Assembly (NCBI RefSeq): GCF_045762675.1
Contig: NZ_JBJDLK010000001.1
Coordinates: forward strand, 558,001 to 622,000
Reading direction: 5' to 3'
From: Elizabethkingia meningoseptica_A
GTDB taxonomy: Bacteria; Bacteroidota; Bacteroidia; Flavobacteriales; Weeksellaceae
DNA: 64,000 bases
This document shows positions 25,991 to 35,926 of this stretch, piece by piece. The position numbers and the translations under genes are program-made. The notes below the pieces were generated by a model. That model saw only the letters and a list, made by a program, of their open reading frames with translations, was not told the origin of the DNA and did no database searches. Within the stretch, counting starts at the first letter, position 1. Each line of letters begins with the position of its first letter.

Positions 25991-26788
25991 GTGCCAACCG
26001 AGCTTAGTAGAATTCATAGCGTCATTGCTTATATCGAAGAAAACTTCGACAGGGAGATTACATCCCGGGAAATAGAAGACATTGCTTTTTACTCTTACCG
26101 GAATCTCCAGAGAGTCTTCATGAAAATATTTGGTGAAACGGTTTCGGGATTTCAAAAAAGACTCAAGCTTGAAAATGCTTATAAGAAGCTTTTATATACC
26201 ACGGATAAAGTTTCGGATATTGCCCTTCAGATGGGGTATGCCAATTCGCAGTCTTTTTCCAAAGCATTTCATTTACAATACGGGATTACTCCACTGAGTG
26301 CGAGAAAAAATAAAGAGGGTATTTTCACCCCGTTTACAGGAGAAGGAGAAAGGGATATTGCATACGAGATTGTATATAAAAAGAAGCTTAAGGTATATTG
26401 TAAAAGCATCAGAAGTGAAGGCTATAATAATACGGATATTGATAACCTGTGGAATGAAGTTGAAGCAGCAGGGGAGTATTCTGCCGCCTATGGTATTATA
26501 ACAGACCAGCCATTGATCACAGAAAGCCGTTTCTGTCGTTACGACGCAGCGATACCAGAGCTGCTGCCGGGAGAAAACTTTCAGGAAAAGCAGGTCTTCG
26601 GGAGAAAATATGCAAGATTTGTGCATAGAGGCTGTTTTGCAAATATTCTGGATACCTATAAAATATTTTACCGCTTCTGGCTTACTGAAAGACCTTTTTT
26701 ATTGGATCATTCGCCTGTAATAGAAGAATACCTTTTAACAGAGTCAGGAGAGAATATTACCTATATTTACTTTCCCCTGCATTTGTAA
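25991..26788 (+). CDS. AraC-family regulator with GyrI-like effector domain
   Basis: The N-terminal 100 residues are an AraC DNA-binding domain with two HTHs (EITSREIEDIAFYSYRNLQR; DKVSDIALQMGYANSQSFSK, then AFHLQYGITPLSAR). From about residue 125 the sequence fits a GyrI-like small-molecule-binding domain (AYGIITDQPLITESRFCRYD and the C-terminal ITYIYFPLHL). Such proteins sense drugs or metabolites. The frame is open up to GTG 25946, but the promoter overlaps that codon, so GTG 25991 (265 aa) is preferred. Just downstream is an exported deiminase gene with its own -7 box. Confidence 0.88.
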   Translation: MPTELSRIHSVIAYIEENFDREITSREIEDIAFYSYRNLQRVFMKIFGETVSGFQKRLKLENAYKKLLYTTDKVSDIALQMGYANSQSFSKAFHLQYGITPLSARKNKEGIFTPFTGEGERDIAYEIVYKKKLKVYCKSIRSEGYNNTDIDNLWNEVEAAGEYSAAYGIITDQPLITESRFCRYDAAIPELLPGENFQEKQVFGRKYARFVHRGCFANILDTYKIFYRFWLTERPFLLDHSPVIEEYLLTESGENITYIYFPLHL

Positions 26789-26827
26789 ATTGTCTTTTTA
26801 GGACAACTTTCGTCTGTGCCGGAGATG

Positions 26828-26835
26828 TAGCTTTG
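26828..26835 (+). promoter_or_regulatory. -7 box for the deiminase gene
   Basis: TAGCTTTG matches TAnnTTTG and ends 17 bases before the ATG at 26853. Confidence 0.5.
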
Positions 26836-26852
26836 CACCATAATAAAAACAC

Positions 26853-27971
26853 ATGAATAAATTGTTGGTGCTCTTTGCACTTTTAAGCTTTAAAATTTTT
26901 ATGACACAAACGTATCATTTTCCGGAAGAATCCGGATTACATGAAGGAACATGGCTCCAGTGGCCGCATCATTATCAGCATGGTATTACTTACCGCAACA
27001 GGATAGAGCAAACATGGGTTGATATGACAAAGGCGCTGCAAACCAATGAAAAAGTACATATTATTGCTTATAATGAATCGGAGAAACTGCGCATTATACA
27101 GGTATTAAAAAAAGCCGAAATAAGTCTTCAAAATATTGATTTCAAAATTTATCCGACAGATGATGTATGGGTGAGAGATAGCGGACCAATTTTCGTAAAA
27201 GACCAAAATAATAACATTTTGATTGAAGATTGGGGGTTCAATGGCTGGGGTGAGAAGTTTAATTTTGAAAATTGTGATGCTGTTCCTTCCGGTATTGGTA
27301 GAGATTTGGGAATTAAGGTGGTGGATCTTAATGGAGAAATGGTAAATGAGGGTGGTGCAGTTGATACGGACGGAAAAGGTGTTCTGATGGCCTGCAGGAG
27401 TTCTGTGATCAGTCAGAAAAAAGGTTCTGTAAGAAACAAGGATATTACCGAACAGGAAGCAGAAGAAGTTTTTAAAAAATATTATGGTGTATCAAAAGTT
27501 ATCTGGCTGGACGGTGTTACAGGACTGGATGTAACGGATATGCATATAGATGGTTTTATGAAGTTTGTTAACAGTACTACCATGCTTACCATGAATGAAG
27601 ATGATTTACTGGATACAGGATTGTCTGAAAAGGATATAAGTACACTTTATGCGGCTACTAATGCTAAAGGAGAACGCTATAAAAAGATTTATATTCCTGC
27701 AACAAAAAATAATGTAAAGACAGCATATGGAAAACAACTGGACTATAAAGGCTCCTATGTCAACTATTATATTGCCAACGGCGTAGTGTTGGTTCCTAAT
27801 TATGGTGATGTTAATGATGGAGCGGCCAACAGTATTATTCAGAAACAATATCCTGATCGTAAGGTGATTGGTATAGATGTAAGAAATCTGTATGAGAATG
27901 GAGGAATGATACATTGTGTAACACAGCAGCAGCCGGCTGGTAATCTGGCTAAACAGACATCTGTACAATGA
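26853..27971 (+). CDS. Exported agmatine deiminase-family (peptidyl-arginine deiminase-like) enzyme
   Basis: The 372-aa protein has a signal-like N-terminus (MNKLLVLFALLSFKIFMTQT) and the guanidine-modifying fold of the AguA/PPAD family: GTWLQWPHHYQHG, DDVWVRDSGPIFV with the substrate-binding Asp, EGGAVDTDGKG, DVTDMHIDGFMKF with the catalytic His, and ENGGMIHCVTQQQPAG with nucleophile Cys355. Cytosolic AguA converts agmatine to N-carbamoylputrescine. Export and the similar fold of PPAD leave agmatine or protein arginine as possible substrates. An AraC/GyrI regulator gene is directly upstream in the same direction. No putrescine carbamoylase gene is adjacent. Confidence 0.88.
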   Translation: MNKLLVLFALLSFKIFMTQTYHFPEESGLHEGTWLQWPHHYQHGITYRNRIEQTWVDMTKALQTNEKVHIIAYNESEKLRIIQVLKKAEISLQNIDFKIYPTDDVWVRDSGPIFVKDQNNNILIEDWGFNGWGEKFNFENCDAVPSGIGRDLGIKVVDLNGEMVNEGGAVDTDGKGVLMACRSSVISQKKGSVRNKDITEQEAEEVFKKYYGVSKVIWLDGVTGLDVTDMHIDGFMKFVNSTTMLTMNEDDLLDTGLSEKDISTLYAATNAKGERYKKIYIPATKNNVKTAYGKQLDYKGSYVNYYIANGVVLVPNYGDVNDGAANSIIQKQYPDRKVIGIDVRNLYENGGMIHCVTQQQPAGNLAKQTSVQ

Positions 27972-28031
27972 AAATAAATAATGATAATGAAGAGGAATCA
28001 GAATAAGAGGAATTAGTTCATCTAATAAAAA

Positions 28032-28060
28032 GAGCCCTGTAAAAAACAGGGCTCAATTTT
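28032..28060 (+). terminator. Terminator of the deiminase gene
   Basis: GAGCCCTGT and ACAGGGCTC form a 9-bp stem with an A-rich loop, followed by AATTTTG; it lies 60 bases after the stop. Confidence 0.8.
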
Positions 28061-28259
28061 GAAAACTAATAGTAGTTATAGTATATATAACTATTTTTAT
28101 GAATGAAATTTTAGTGCCAACAAGATACAGTTTTTTTATGATTTATAATATTCCGGTTAGAAATTATGAATTATCGGGGATTTCCACTAATTGTTTTTCA
28201 GTGAAAGACCTTAAATAGCAAGTGTTTTTGTGTTGAAGGCAGCATTTGAAAAAAACTGT

Positions 28260-28685
28260 TTAAAGTTTTTTCATCAGGTATTTAGGTAATTCGGTATAGC
28301 CCTGTCTGTAATAAAACCGATGTGCTTTTTCTCTTTTATAGTTACAGTGCAGTTCAATTCTGTCACAATTTCTTTCTCTGGCAATTTGTTCACAATATTC
28401 TTCAAGCAGTTTTCCGGCTCCCTGACTCCGGAAGTTTTCATCAACAGAAAAATAACTGATCCGTGCAAAGTCACCTTCAAGAGCTATCTGAGGAATAATA
28501 TGGATAGAGATAAATCCAACAACATTCTTTTCTTCATTTTCAAGGACAACAGCATACTCATTGGGATTATTCAAAAGACTATTGATCTTCTGACGTATAA
28601 ATTTTTCAGTATCCGGATAGCCTAACTGGAACAGTAGATCTGAAATAACTTCATGATCACTCTCCATCATATTTCTGATGTTCAT
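28260..28685 (-). CDS. GNAT family N-acetyltransferase
   Basis: The 141-aa protein starts MNIRNMMESDHEVISDLLFQ and has the GNAT core: VVGFISIHIIPQ, FARISYFSVDENFRSQGAGK with the acetyl-CoA loop R-S-Q-G-A-G-K, and IELHCNYKREKAHRFYYRQG with the terminal GYT. Substrate is unknown. The gene is single, with a poorly resolved 3' region of about 290 bases down to the deiminase terminator that shows nothing else. Confidence 0.92.
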   Translation of the reverse strand: MNIRNMMESDHEVISDLLFQLGYPDTEKFIRQKINSLLNNPNEYAVVLENEEKNVVGFISIHIIPQIALEGDFARISYFSVDENFRSQGAGKLLEEYCEQIARERNCDRIELHCNYKREKAHRFYYRQGYTELPKYLMKKL

Positions 28686-28871
28686 TTTGGATTAATTATT
28701 CACGTTCTTACTAAGATACGAAATAGATTCCTACGAAATGAAATAGTATTTATAAATACCAGAAACAAGCAACTACATTCTATGTTTCTGTCTTTTTTTC
28801 TGAAAGATAGTGTAGAGCTTTCCTATTACCAATGCCAGTATAAAAGCAAATATAATATCGATAATCAACAT

Positions 28872-29069
28872 CTACATATAAAAATATTCACCTTCGTCCA
28901 TTTGTTCGGATACTAAACTAATACCTACGGATTTTTTATAGAAAGAAAAAGGAAATCCCATGGTGGTATCACCATCATAAGCCATTCCGTTATGATAGGA
29001 AAGGGCTGTACATATGGAAAAAATAAGGAGCGTAGTTATAGTTGTAAATATTATTTTTCTGATGCTCAT
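28872..29069 (-). CDS. Small hypothetical protein with N-terminal membrane segment
   Basis: The 65-aa product starts MSIRKIIFTTITTLLIFSIC, one hydrophobic helix or a signal, and has a short polar tail (GEYFYM end). I do not recognise it. It follows the TPR/HTH regulator gene by 9 bases in the same direction, so it is probably the second gene of that transcript. Coding is supported by this spacing and by the signal-like start only. Confidence 0.5.
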   Translation of the reverse strand: MSIRKIIFTTITTLLIFSICTALSYHNGMAYDGDTTMGFPFSFYKKSVGISLVSEQMDEGEYFYM

Positions 29070-29078
29070 TATTTATGT

Positions 29079-30560
29079 TTATTTGTTTATCATCCAGTTG
29101 TATATGCTTTCTTCAGGTGTGATATTTAATTTTTTCTTTATCCTGTATTTTTTACTTTCAACAGCACCTATGGATGCTTTTTTTATAGTGGCTATTTTCT
29201 TTGCATCAAAGTTAAGCTTTATCATTGCACAATAGATAAGGTCTGATCGGGTAAGTTTAGAATTAACATTTAAAAGGTTTTGGGTAAAAGAAGGAAATAT
29301 TTCTTCAAATTTAAAATAGAACGTGGGATCATTGTTTTGAGCCAGTTCCATTATATGTGCCAGCTGTTCGCTATCCGTGTTATTTTTGTTAATGAATAGC
29401 TGCTCCGGAGCAGTATCGGGGTATTCTAAAAGCGGCTGTCTGTTTCTTTTAAAATAGATATACCTTATACCAATATAACCGGTGATAACTAATAGTAGAA
29501 TAACAATAATGGTATAATGGAATTTCTCGGAATTGAAAAAAGATTTTTCAGAATTATTTTTATTTTTTATTTCGTTTTTCAAAACATCATTTGTGGCATT
29601 TTTTTCTGCTAATTCAAGGCTGTCTCTGAGTTTTTTATTTTTATATAAATAGTAAGAAACGTTTTTGTAATCTTCAATCTCATTATAACACTCCGCCAGA
29701 AGAGCATAAATGTGTTCCTGATCATATACATGTTTACTGCTTTTTGATAAATGAAGGGCATGTGTATAGTATTCTATGGCATTATGATAATTTTTTCTTT
29801 TTTTTTCGATAGCTCCGGACAGCATGTTATAGGTTAGGGGCCAGTCGCAGGTATTATTCTTATTAATACGATCTGCCTGCGCGAGATATTGGTTGGCTTT
29901 ATCCAATTCTCCCCAATCTGTATAAGCTGAAATAAGTCCCTGCAGGCTTTTTGTAATAAGATATTCTTTTTTAGGATAACTGTTACTGATCTGTTGTGCT
30001 TCTTTATAGGCTTTTTGTATGTAAAATTCTTTATCTTTTCTGTTCATTACTGTTTTTCTGTCGCGTTCATAAGAAAAGGGTATAAAGAAATACACCATAA
30101 TTTTATTATGATGTTTGTCGTCACTTTTATTTTCCGGTATTTTATCGGCAATTTCCAGTGACTGGCGGAAATTGTTCATTGCTTTATCAAAATATCCTAA
30201 TTTGGAAAGAGCTATTCCTTTTGTTAATAGTAAGGTAGACCATTCCAATGCATAATTTTTATTTTCATTAATGAGGCTAAGGCCTTCATTAGTTTTTTCC
30301 AGTACCATTTTTGTATTGCCAATATTAGAATAGACTTCAGCCATCTGAACCAATGCATTAATCTGGCCTTTTACATAGTTTATTTCTTTTGATTTATAAT
30401 AAACTTCTGTGCATATTCTCAGTACTTCATCTGTTTTATTTTCGGCATATATGTTTCTGTAATCGTTTACCGTATTGTAAAGACTGTCTATTTCTTTTTC
30501 TTTTTGAGCATGAGTAAATATGTAAAAAAAAAGAAAAGTAAAAAATACAATTTTCGTCAT
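29079..30560 (-). CDS. Membrane-anchored TPR protein with C-terminal LuxR-like HTH
   Basis: The 493-aa protein begins with a signal peptide (TKIVFFTFLFFYIFTHAQ), has several TPR units in residues 40-330 (ALSKLGYFDKAMNNFRQSLE, YHNAIEYYTHALHLSKSS), a membrane helix near 350 (TIIVILLLVITGYIGIRYIY), and a cytosolic end with a LuxR/GerE-like HTH (TRSDLIYCAMIKLNFDAKKI, ASIGAVESKKYRIKKKLNIT). This one-protein layout, periplasmic TPR sensor plus cytosolic DNA-binding tail, is common in Flavobacteriia. Ligand and targets are unknown; the SusC/SusD genes begin just upstream on the same strand. A short paralogue of its C-terminus lies at 39628-40095. Confidence 0.88.
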   Translation of the reverse strand: MTKIVFFTFLFFYIFTHAQKEKEIDSLYNTVNDYRNIYAENKTDEVLRICTEVYYKSKEINYVKGQINALVQMAEVYSNIGNTKMVLEKTNEGLSLINENKNYALEWSTLLLTKGIALSKLGYFDKAMNNFRQSLEIADKIPENKSDDKHHNKIMVYFFIPFSYERDRKTVMNRKDKEFYIQKAYKEAQQISNSYPKKEYLITKSLQGLISAYTDWGELDKANQYLAQADRINKNNTCDWPLTYNMLSGAIEKKRKNYHNAIEYYTHALHLSKSSKHVYDQEHIYALLAECYNEIEDYKNVSYYLYKNKKLRDSLELAEKNATNDVLKNEIKNKNNSEKSFFNSEKFHYTIIVILLLVITGYIGIRYIYFKRNRQPLLEYPDTAPEQLFINKNNTDSEQLAHIMELAQNNDPTFYFKFEEIFPSFTQNLLNVNSKLTRSDLIYCAMIKLNFDAKKIATIKKASIGAVESKKYRIKKKLNITPEESIYNWMINK

Positions 30561-30936
30561 AACCTGGGCTTGTATAGGAAATCAGAATACCAGAAATGAT
30601 TGCAAAGTATACAATACCTGCATTCAAAAATTGATATCCGGATTTATAGTGTGTTTATTTGTTAATTTTTATATAAAATAAACAAAAAACAATTGAAATA
30701 TTCAATTTTTTTTAATATCTGATGAGATAAATATTGATTGTCTGCCCTAAATAATAATATTAAAGCTTGTTATTGTTCCATAGAAATATTGGAAACTTTA
30801 TATGTTACTATAATTATTTATCAGTTACTATAATCATTTTGGTTTTCATTATATGATATTCCCGGAATTTGAACATGAAAGATTAAAATAAAAGCCGGAA
30901 GGGTAAACTTCCGACTTTTGTTATATTTTTAATTCA
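30561..30936. other. Gap between SusD and the TPR regulator genes
   Basis: AT-rich, no open frame worth calling. It holds the SusD terminator at its right end and must contain the promoter of the TPR regulator, but I see no clear TAnnTTTG box on the minus strand. Confidence 0.5.
30891..30919 (-). terminator. Terminator of the SusC/SusD operon
   Basis: AAAGCCGGAAG and CTTCCGACTTT form an 11-bp stem with one mismatch; on the minus strand it is followed by TTTTATTTT. It lies 18 bases after the SusD stop. Confidence 0.75.
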
Positions 30937-32379
30937 TTACTGATCCCACCAAACCTTGGTTTTTAAAGACTCAAAAGGTACAGGAATTCCCGGACCATTT
31001 GCCAAAGAATTACGGTTGACATTAATCTCTATCTGAGGATAAGATAATCTCCGCGGAACAACACCTCCTGTTCGGTTAAACGGGGGAACTGTTAATACCG
31101 GAAATCCTGTTCTCCGCCAGTCTGTCCACGATTCATAAGCTCCCTGGAACATAGTAATCCACTTTTGTTCCATAATTCGTGCTAAAGAATTGTTATAGGC
31201 AACATTTGCACTTGCAATATAGGCTGATGCTTTAGCAGCAAGACCCAAAGCGGTAAAGTCTTGTGTGATAGCTGTTTCATAAGCTGTTTTGGACTGAGCG
31301 GTATTTCCCGATCTTAGGTATACTTCCGACTTTATAAAATTAACCTCAGCTGCGCTTATTAATACCACCGGAGAATCAGTAGATGCATAAGCAGAGCCTA
31401 CACGGGAGAACAGGTTTTCTCCGGAGTCATCTGTATCTCCGCCGGGTGTGTTCCCTCTGTATTGTCCCTGAAATCCGGCACCGTTATTCAGCACCTTCTT
31501 AAAGTAAACATCAGTTCTCGGATCATTTAGTGCCTTTAATTTATCTACAATAGTCGACGCTACGGCATTATCTTTTCTTCCTGAAAGTACATCAAACTGA
31601 AAAATAGGATTGGCATTAGATGCTGAGGTTCCAAACTTAACTTTAGCATCGGTAGTTGACAAATCTATCAAAGAAGGATTGGTAGCCAAGAATGTTGATG
31701 CTGCATTGGGGTCTCTTTTACTCAGGTGATTAAACAATCTTAACTTTAATGAATTACCGAATTTAATCCAATTATCAGTGTTTCCGCCATAAATTACATC
31801 ATCTGTACCCGGCTTGGCTCCTTCTTTAGAATTGATGTTTGCAATACCATCATCAAGCATTTTGATAAGTGCGGGATAGATCACATCCTGTTTATCATAA
31901 GCCGGCGTTACATTTGCAGAACCCTGCAGTGCCTCAGTATAAGGAATATCTCCAAAAATATCAGTGGTTACACTAAATGTATAAGCCTGTAAAAGTTGTG
32001 AGATCCCTACATACATTTTATCTCCGGATTGTGTCCCTTTTTTCTGTATTTCTCTTAAATCCATAAGGATATCATACAGGTTCCGCCATAGCCCGTCTGC
32101 AGAAGAGGAGGTAATATTATATCTTGCATAATCTAACGGCTGACCTCTGTGTCCTGCATAATACTGAACGATACTTGCCGGCATTCTTGTTGCTTCTCCT
32201 CCAATGGTGTAACCTAAGTTTATTTCTGATGCTGTGAGTATGGTATTAATGGGTACGTCGGTAGGATTATTGGGATCTTTATTAATATCCAGCTCCTGAC
32301 TACATGATTGTGTAAGTGTAAGAGCGGTTATTCCTATGATAAAAGCAATATATCTGAAAGAATTATTTATTATTTTCAT
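30937..32379 (-). CDS. SusD/RagB-family outer-membrane lipoprotein
   Basis: The 480-aa protein has a lipoprotein signal (FIIGITALTLTQSCSQELD) and SusD-like helical features: an early PTDVPINTILTASE, STVIDKLKALNDPRTDVYFK, ISAAEVNFIKSEVYLRSG (the TPR-like Glu motif) and a C-terminal ARIMEQKWITMFQGAYESWT, then DWRRTGFP, which marks the SusD/RagB (SusD-like_2) class. It caps the SusC barrel and binds the nutrient, a glycan or peptide; the substrate is not evident. ATG 32379 is preferred to the upstream TTG. It starts 12 bases after the SusC stop. Confidence 0.94.
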   Translation of the reverse strand: MKIINNSFRYIAFIIGITALTLTQSCSQELDINKDPNNPTDVPINTILTASEINLGYTIGGEATRMPASIVQYYAGHRGQPLDYARYNITSSSADGLWRNLYDILMDLREIQKKGTQSGDKMYVGISQLLQAYTFSVTTDIFGDIPYTEALQGSANVTPAYDKQDVIYPALIKMLDDGIANINSKEGAKPGTDDVIYGGNTDNWIKFGNSLKLRLFNHLSKRDPNAASTFLATNPSLIDLSTTDAKVKFGTSASNANPIFQFDVLSGRKDNAVASTIVDKLKALNDPRTDVYFKKVLNNGAGFQGQYRGNTPGGDTDDSGENLFSRVGSAYASTDSPVVLISAAEVNFIKSEVYLRSGNTAQSKTAYETAITQDFTALGLAAKASAYIASANVAYNNSLARIMEQKWITMFQGAYESWTDWRRTGFPVLTVPPFNRTGGVVPRRLSYPQIEINVNRNSLANGPGIPVPFESLKTKVWWDQ

Positions 32380-32391
32380 GTCGTTGAGCAA

Positions 32392-35280
32392 TTAAAATTG
32401 AACTTTTAAACTAAAACCGAAACTACGGGTAGTAGGGAAGGCCATACGCGTAACCCCCTGTGCATTCCCTGTACCAAAAGAACTGGATTCAGGATCTACA
32501 TGTGGAATTTTCGTCCATAAGAACAGGTTTCGTCCGTATAATCCGATATCAACATTTCTGATATAGTCAATTCCGGGTAGCTTAAAACTATAACCTATGG
32601 ATATTTCTCTTAATTTTACCCAATTGTTTTTATATACATATTCTTCGTTCGGGTAAGCATTCCCATACCATGTAGAATTTCTTTTCAGGCTTACATTGTT
32701 TGGTGCTCCGGTAACACTGTTTACGCCCGGAAAAATATAATCCTCCTCACGATTCAGTGTTTTTTTAGAAACCCCGTAAGTATCCAGAAGCTGCTCGGTA
32801 CCATTATACAGATAGCCGCCAAATCTCATGTCCAGTAACGCATTAAGGTAAACACCTTTGTATTTAAATGAAGTGCTTACGCCTCCGGTCCAATCCGGTT
32901 CTACATAGCCAAGGTTTTCCCCGTCTTTCCACATAGGATAGCCATTGCTATCTGTAAGGATCTGTCCCTGATCATTCCGTGCGTACTTCGTGCCTATAAT
33001 GGAACCATATCTTTCACCTTTTACAGCAAATATTGCGGGATTGCCACTAAATCCACCCAGATAGATCTTGTCAACCCCCGGATATATTTCTTCTACCAAT
33101 GAACGTATTCTGCTGAAATTAAAGCTCACATCCCATGTGAAATTGGTTGTTTTTACTGGGGTTGCTCTGAATATCAGTTCAATACCATTGGATGATGTTT
33201 TTCCACTGTTAATAATTGTTGCTGTAGCGCCTGAGGCAGGAGAAATATCCAATGGAATAATTCCGTTTGTATTTAGATTTTTGAAATAAGTGAATTCAAG
33301 ACCCACTCTGTCTTTCAGGAATCTAAGATCTGTACCGACTTCATATTCCGTTGTAAATTCAGGTTTTAAATTTGGGTTGTTTAGCGTATTGGCAACAGTG
33401 TATCCCGGTAAGTCCATGAACGGGAATGTAATCCCTGCTGTAAATCCATCTGCGAAAATTCCCTTGTTGTAAGTATTGTAAATAGAATACGGACTTGCAT
33501 CTCTTGCGGTACGGGAGATACCGAATCGTATTTTACCATAATTCATAATGTTTTTGTTAATTCCAAAAGCATCGGTGAAAATAAAGGATAAACTACCGCC
33601 CGGATAGAAATAGCTTCTGTTGTTTTCCGGTAGGGTAGAACTCCATTCCTGACGTCCTACAAGATTTAAATACAGATAATTTTTATAACTCAGTGTCAGA
33701 TCGGCAAAAGCACCAAATAAAGTTCTCTTGCTGTTATAATAAAATCCCGGATCAAAGGTTTTAATGTTGTTTGTATTGATCACGCCGGGTAATACTAATG
33801 CTGTTCCGGTAATGGTACTGTTTCTGTATTTTCTTACGTTATAATCCTGTCCCAAATTAACAGTAAGGTTTAAATCATCGGTAATATTTTTATTGATATT
33901 AGCCATGAAAGTGGAGGTAAGCTCCTCTCTTGTAATATCATCAAATATCAGTCTTCCGTTTGGGTTTCCACCGGTATTAATATCTCTGAATAATACTCTG
34001 TTATCCGTAAAATAATCATTACCGACACGATAACTCAGTTTTAACCAGTCAGTAAGGTCATAGCCAAGATTAATACCCATGATAAAGCGATTACTTGTTG
34101 TCTTAGCAGAGTTTTTATAAACCGACCATAACGGATTGTCGAAAGAACCGCCCCTGAAATTAATCTGTTTTCCATTATCGGGGCGCTGATAACCATAACC
34201 ACTCAAATTCCAGCTTACAGGTACATGAAATATGGAAAAGATGGGGTTATTTCCATCCTGTCCGGCAAAGGGTACATTTCCCCAGGATCTGTTATAGGAA
34301 GCATTTACGCCCGCACTAAAACGGTCTGCAAGTTTAAAATTTCCATTAAATCTGAAGTTAAATTTTTCATACTCCTGATTAGGAACTATAGAGGTCTGGC
34401 TGTTGTGTCCGGCAGAGAAAAATACATTTGAATTGTTGTTGATATTCTGTGCCAAGGAAATATTGTTTTCTTTCGTAATACCTGTTTGGAAAAATACACT
34501 GCGGGGATCATATACTCTTAATGGTACAGATTGTGGCCCTAATCCCATTGCAGCTCCTGCTGCCGTACTTGTTACCATTTGTCCGTTTATTTTGGGGCCG
34601 AAAGACAAAGATGTACCTTCTGCATACACGCCGTTATTTCCCTGTGCATATACGGTCTGATATTCCGGTAATTTAAGGGCATTATCCGTTCCGATTCTTG
34701 TAGTAAACGTAATAACAGGTTTATTTCCCCGCACCTTTCCTGATTTTGTGGTAATAACAATAACCCCATTGGATCCTCTGTTTCCGTAAAGTACAGCTCC
34801 GGCGGAGCCTTTTAATACGGTAACATTTTCAATATCTTCAGGATTGATATCGGCAACCCGGTTCGGAGATGCCATACCACTCACGGTATTGGAATTTCCA
34901 TCATTTGCATTACTGATCGGAATTCCGTCAATAACATATAATGGTTCATTTGAATTTGTAAGAGATTTATTACCTCCTCTTATAACCAGTCTGCTGGCTT
35001 GTCCCGGCGCACCCCCTGAAGCAATTACCTGTAATCCGGCAACTTTACCGCTAAGAGAATTTACAATGTTCTGATTTGCCACCTGAGTCAGTTCTTCACT
35101 ATTTACTTTTGAAGCGGCGTAACCCAGTGATTTCTCAGCTCTTTTTATACCAAGAGCAGTCACAACAACACCTTCAATGTCTTTTACGGAAGATGTGTCT
35201 TTTTTGGCCGTTTGTGCCGTTATATGCTGTCCTGCAAAGAACAAAACACCGGCACTTAATAAACGTAGTTTCACATTCAT
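32392..35280 (-). CDS. SusC/RagA-family TonB-linked outer-membrane transporter
   Basis: The 962-aa protein has a signal peptide (MNVKLRLLSAGVLFFAGQHI, then TAQ), the TonB-box region DIEGVVVTALGIKRAEKSLGY, a plug with EPLYVIDGIPISN and IENVTVLKGSAGAVLYGNRG, the SusC signature, and a long barrel ending in Phe (GFSLKVQF). Unlike many SusC proteins it lacks the N-terminal carboxypeptidase-regulatory domain, a form common in this genus. It imports a substrate too large for porins using TonB energy, with its SusD partner downstream. No hydrolase gene is adjacent, so the substrate cannot be named. Confidence 0.96.
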   Translation of the reverse strand: MNVKLRLLSAGVLFFAGQHITAQTAKKDTSSVKDIEGVVVTALGIKRAEKSLGYAASKVNSEELTQVANQNIVNSLSGKVAGLQVIASGGAPGQASRLVIRGGNKSLTNSNEPLYVIDGIPISNANDGNSNTVSGMASPNRVADINPEDIENVTVLKGSAGAVLYGNRGSNGVIVITTKSGKVRGNKPVITFTTRIGTDNALKLPEYQTVYAQGNNGVYAEGTSLSFGPKINGQMVTSTAAGAAMGLGPQSVPLRVYDPRSVFFQTGITKENNISLAQNINNNSNVFFSAGHNSQTSIVPNQEYEKFNFRFNGNFKLADRFSAGVNASYNRSWGNVPFAGQDGNNPIFSIFHVPVSWNLSGYGYQRPDNGKQINFRGGSFDNPLWSVYKNSAKTTSNRFIMGINLGYDLTDWLKLSYRVGNDYFTDNRVLFRDINTGGNPNGRLIFDDITREELTSTFMANINKNITDDLNLTVNLGQDYNVRKYRNSTITGTALVLPGVINTNNIKTFDPGFYYNSKRTLFGAFADLTLSYKNYLYLNLVGRQEWSSTLPENNRSYFYPGGSLSFIFTDAFGINKNIMNYGKIRFGISRTARDASPYSIYNTYNKGIFADGFTAGITFPFMDLPGYTVANTLNNPNLKPEFTTEYEVGTDLRFLKDRVGLEFTYFKNLNTNGIIPLDISPASGATATIINSGKTSSNGIELIFRATPVKTTNFTWDVSFNFSRIRSLVEEIYPGVDKIYLGGFSGNPAIFAVKGERYGSIIGTKYARNDQGQILTDSNGYPMWKDGENLGYVEPDWTGGVSTSFKYKGVYLNALLDMRFGGYLYNGTEQLLDTYGVSKKTLNREEDYIFPGVNSVTGAPNNVSLKRNSTWYGNAYPNEEYVYKNNWVKLREISIGYSFKLPGIDYIRNVDIGLYGRNLFLWTKIPHVDPESSSFGTGNAQGVTRMAFPTTRSFGFSLKVQF

Positions 35281-35573
35281 ATCAACAAATTTTAGTTTTA
35301 ATATTTTTTGGTAGTGTTAGAGAAATAAATGAGGTCCGGTTTATTAGTACTGCACCATTGCTACTGTTTTGTGTAAAAAGATGAGGTACTGAATTGAAAA
35401 ATTTAATTTGATATGAAAGAATGAATATACCGGACCCTGCTGTTCATAGTTTGAAATTTTAAATATATTAATATTGAATAGCCGCAGCTATATTGGTTTA
35501 TATTTTGTAAAGAATATATAGTAGCTATGACGGGTAAGCTATTGGTAGAGCTGGGCTCTTATGCACTTAATAA

Positions 35574-35605
35574 CAAATGTATCTGAGGCATCTGTTGATT
35601 GCAAA
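35574..35605 (-). promoter_or_regulatory. Promoter of the SusC/SusD operon
   Basis: On the minus strand TTTG (35605-35602), 20 bases and TACATTTG (35581-35574) match the consensus fully. It would give an untranslated leader of about 285 bases before the SusC ATG; the region 35281-35570 holds no gene. Confidence 0.7.
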
Positions 35606-35812
35606 AAATAAATATTCTGATTTATCACGTTTTTATAAATATTTTATCACGAAATAATATTCGTATTATGACGGATATGTTAAAACTACCTGTTTATAAG
35701 TATAATTAGAGGATTGTAAGTTTCTCTGTGATAAAAAAAAGTAGGGGAGTATATTAAAGTAATCTTCACATATATAAGAATCTGATTAAGTTCTTCGGAG
35801 GATGAAGAAATG

Positions 35813-35843
35813 AAAACCGGACAACATAAAGTTGTCCGGTTTT
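35813..35843 (-). terminator. Terminator of the DUF308-like gene
   Basis: AAAACCGGACAAC and GTTGTCCGGTTTT form a 13-bp perfect stem with a 5-base loop, with T runs readable on both strands. It separates the DUF308-like gene from the SusC promoter. Confidence 0.85.
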
Positions 35844-35926
35844 GTATACTGCCAATAAAGAAAAATATGATGATTGTAAAAAGTGAATACTAGCAGTAAT
35901 ATATGGAGACAGTAAAAGAATAATAC

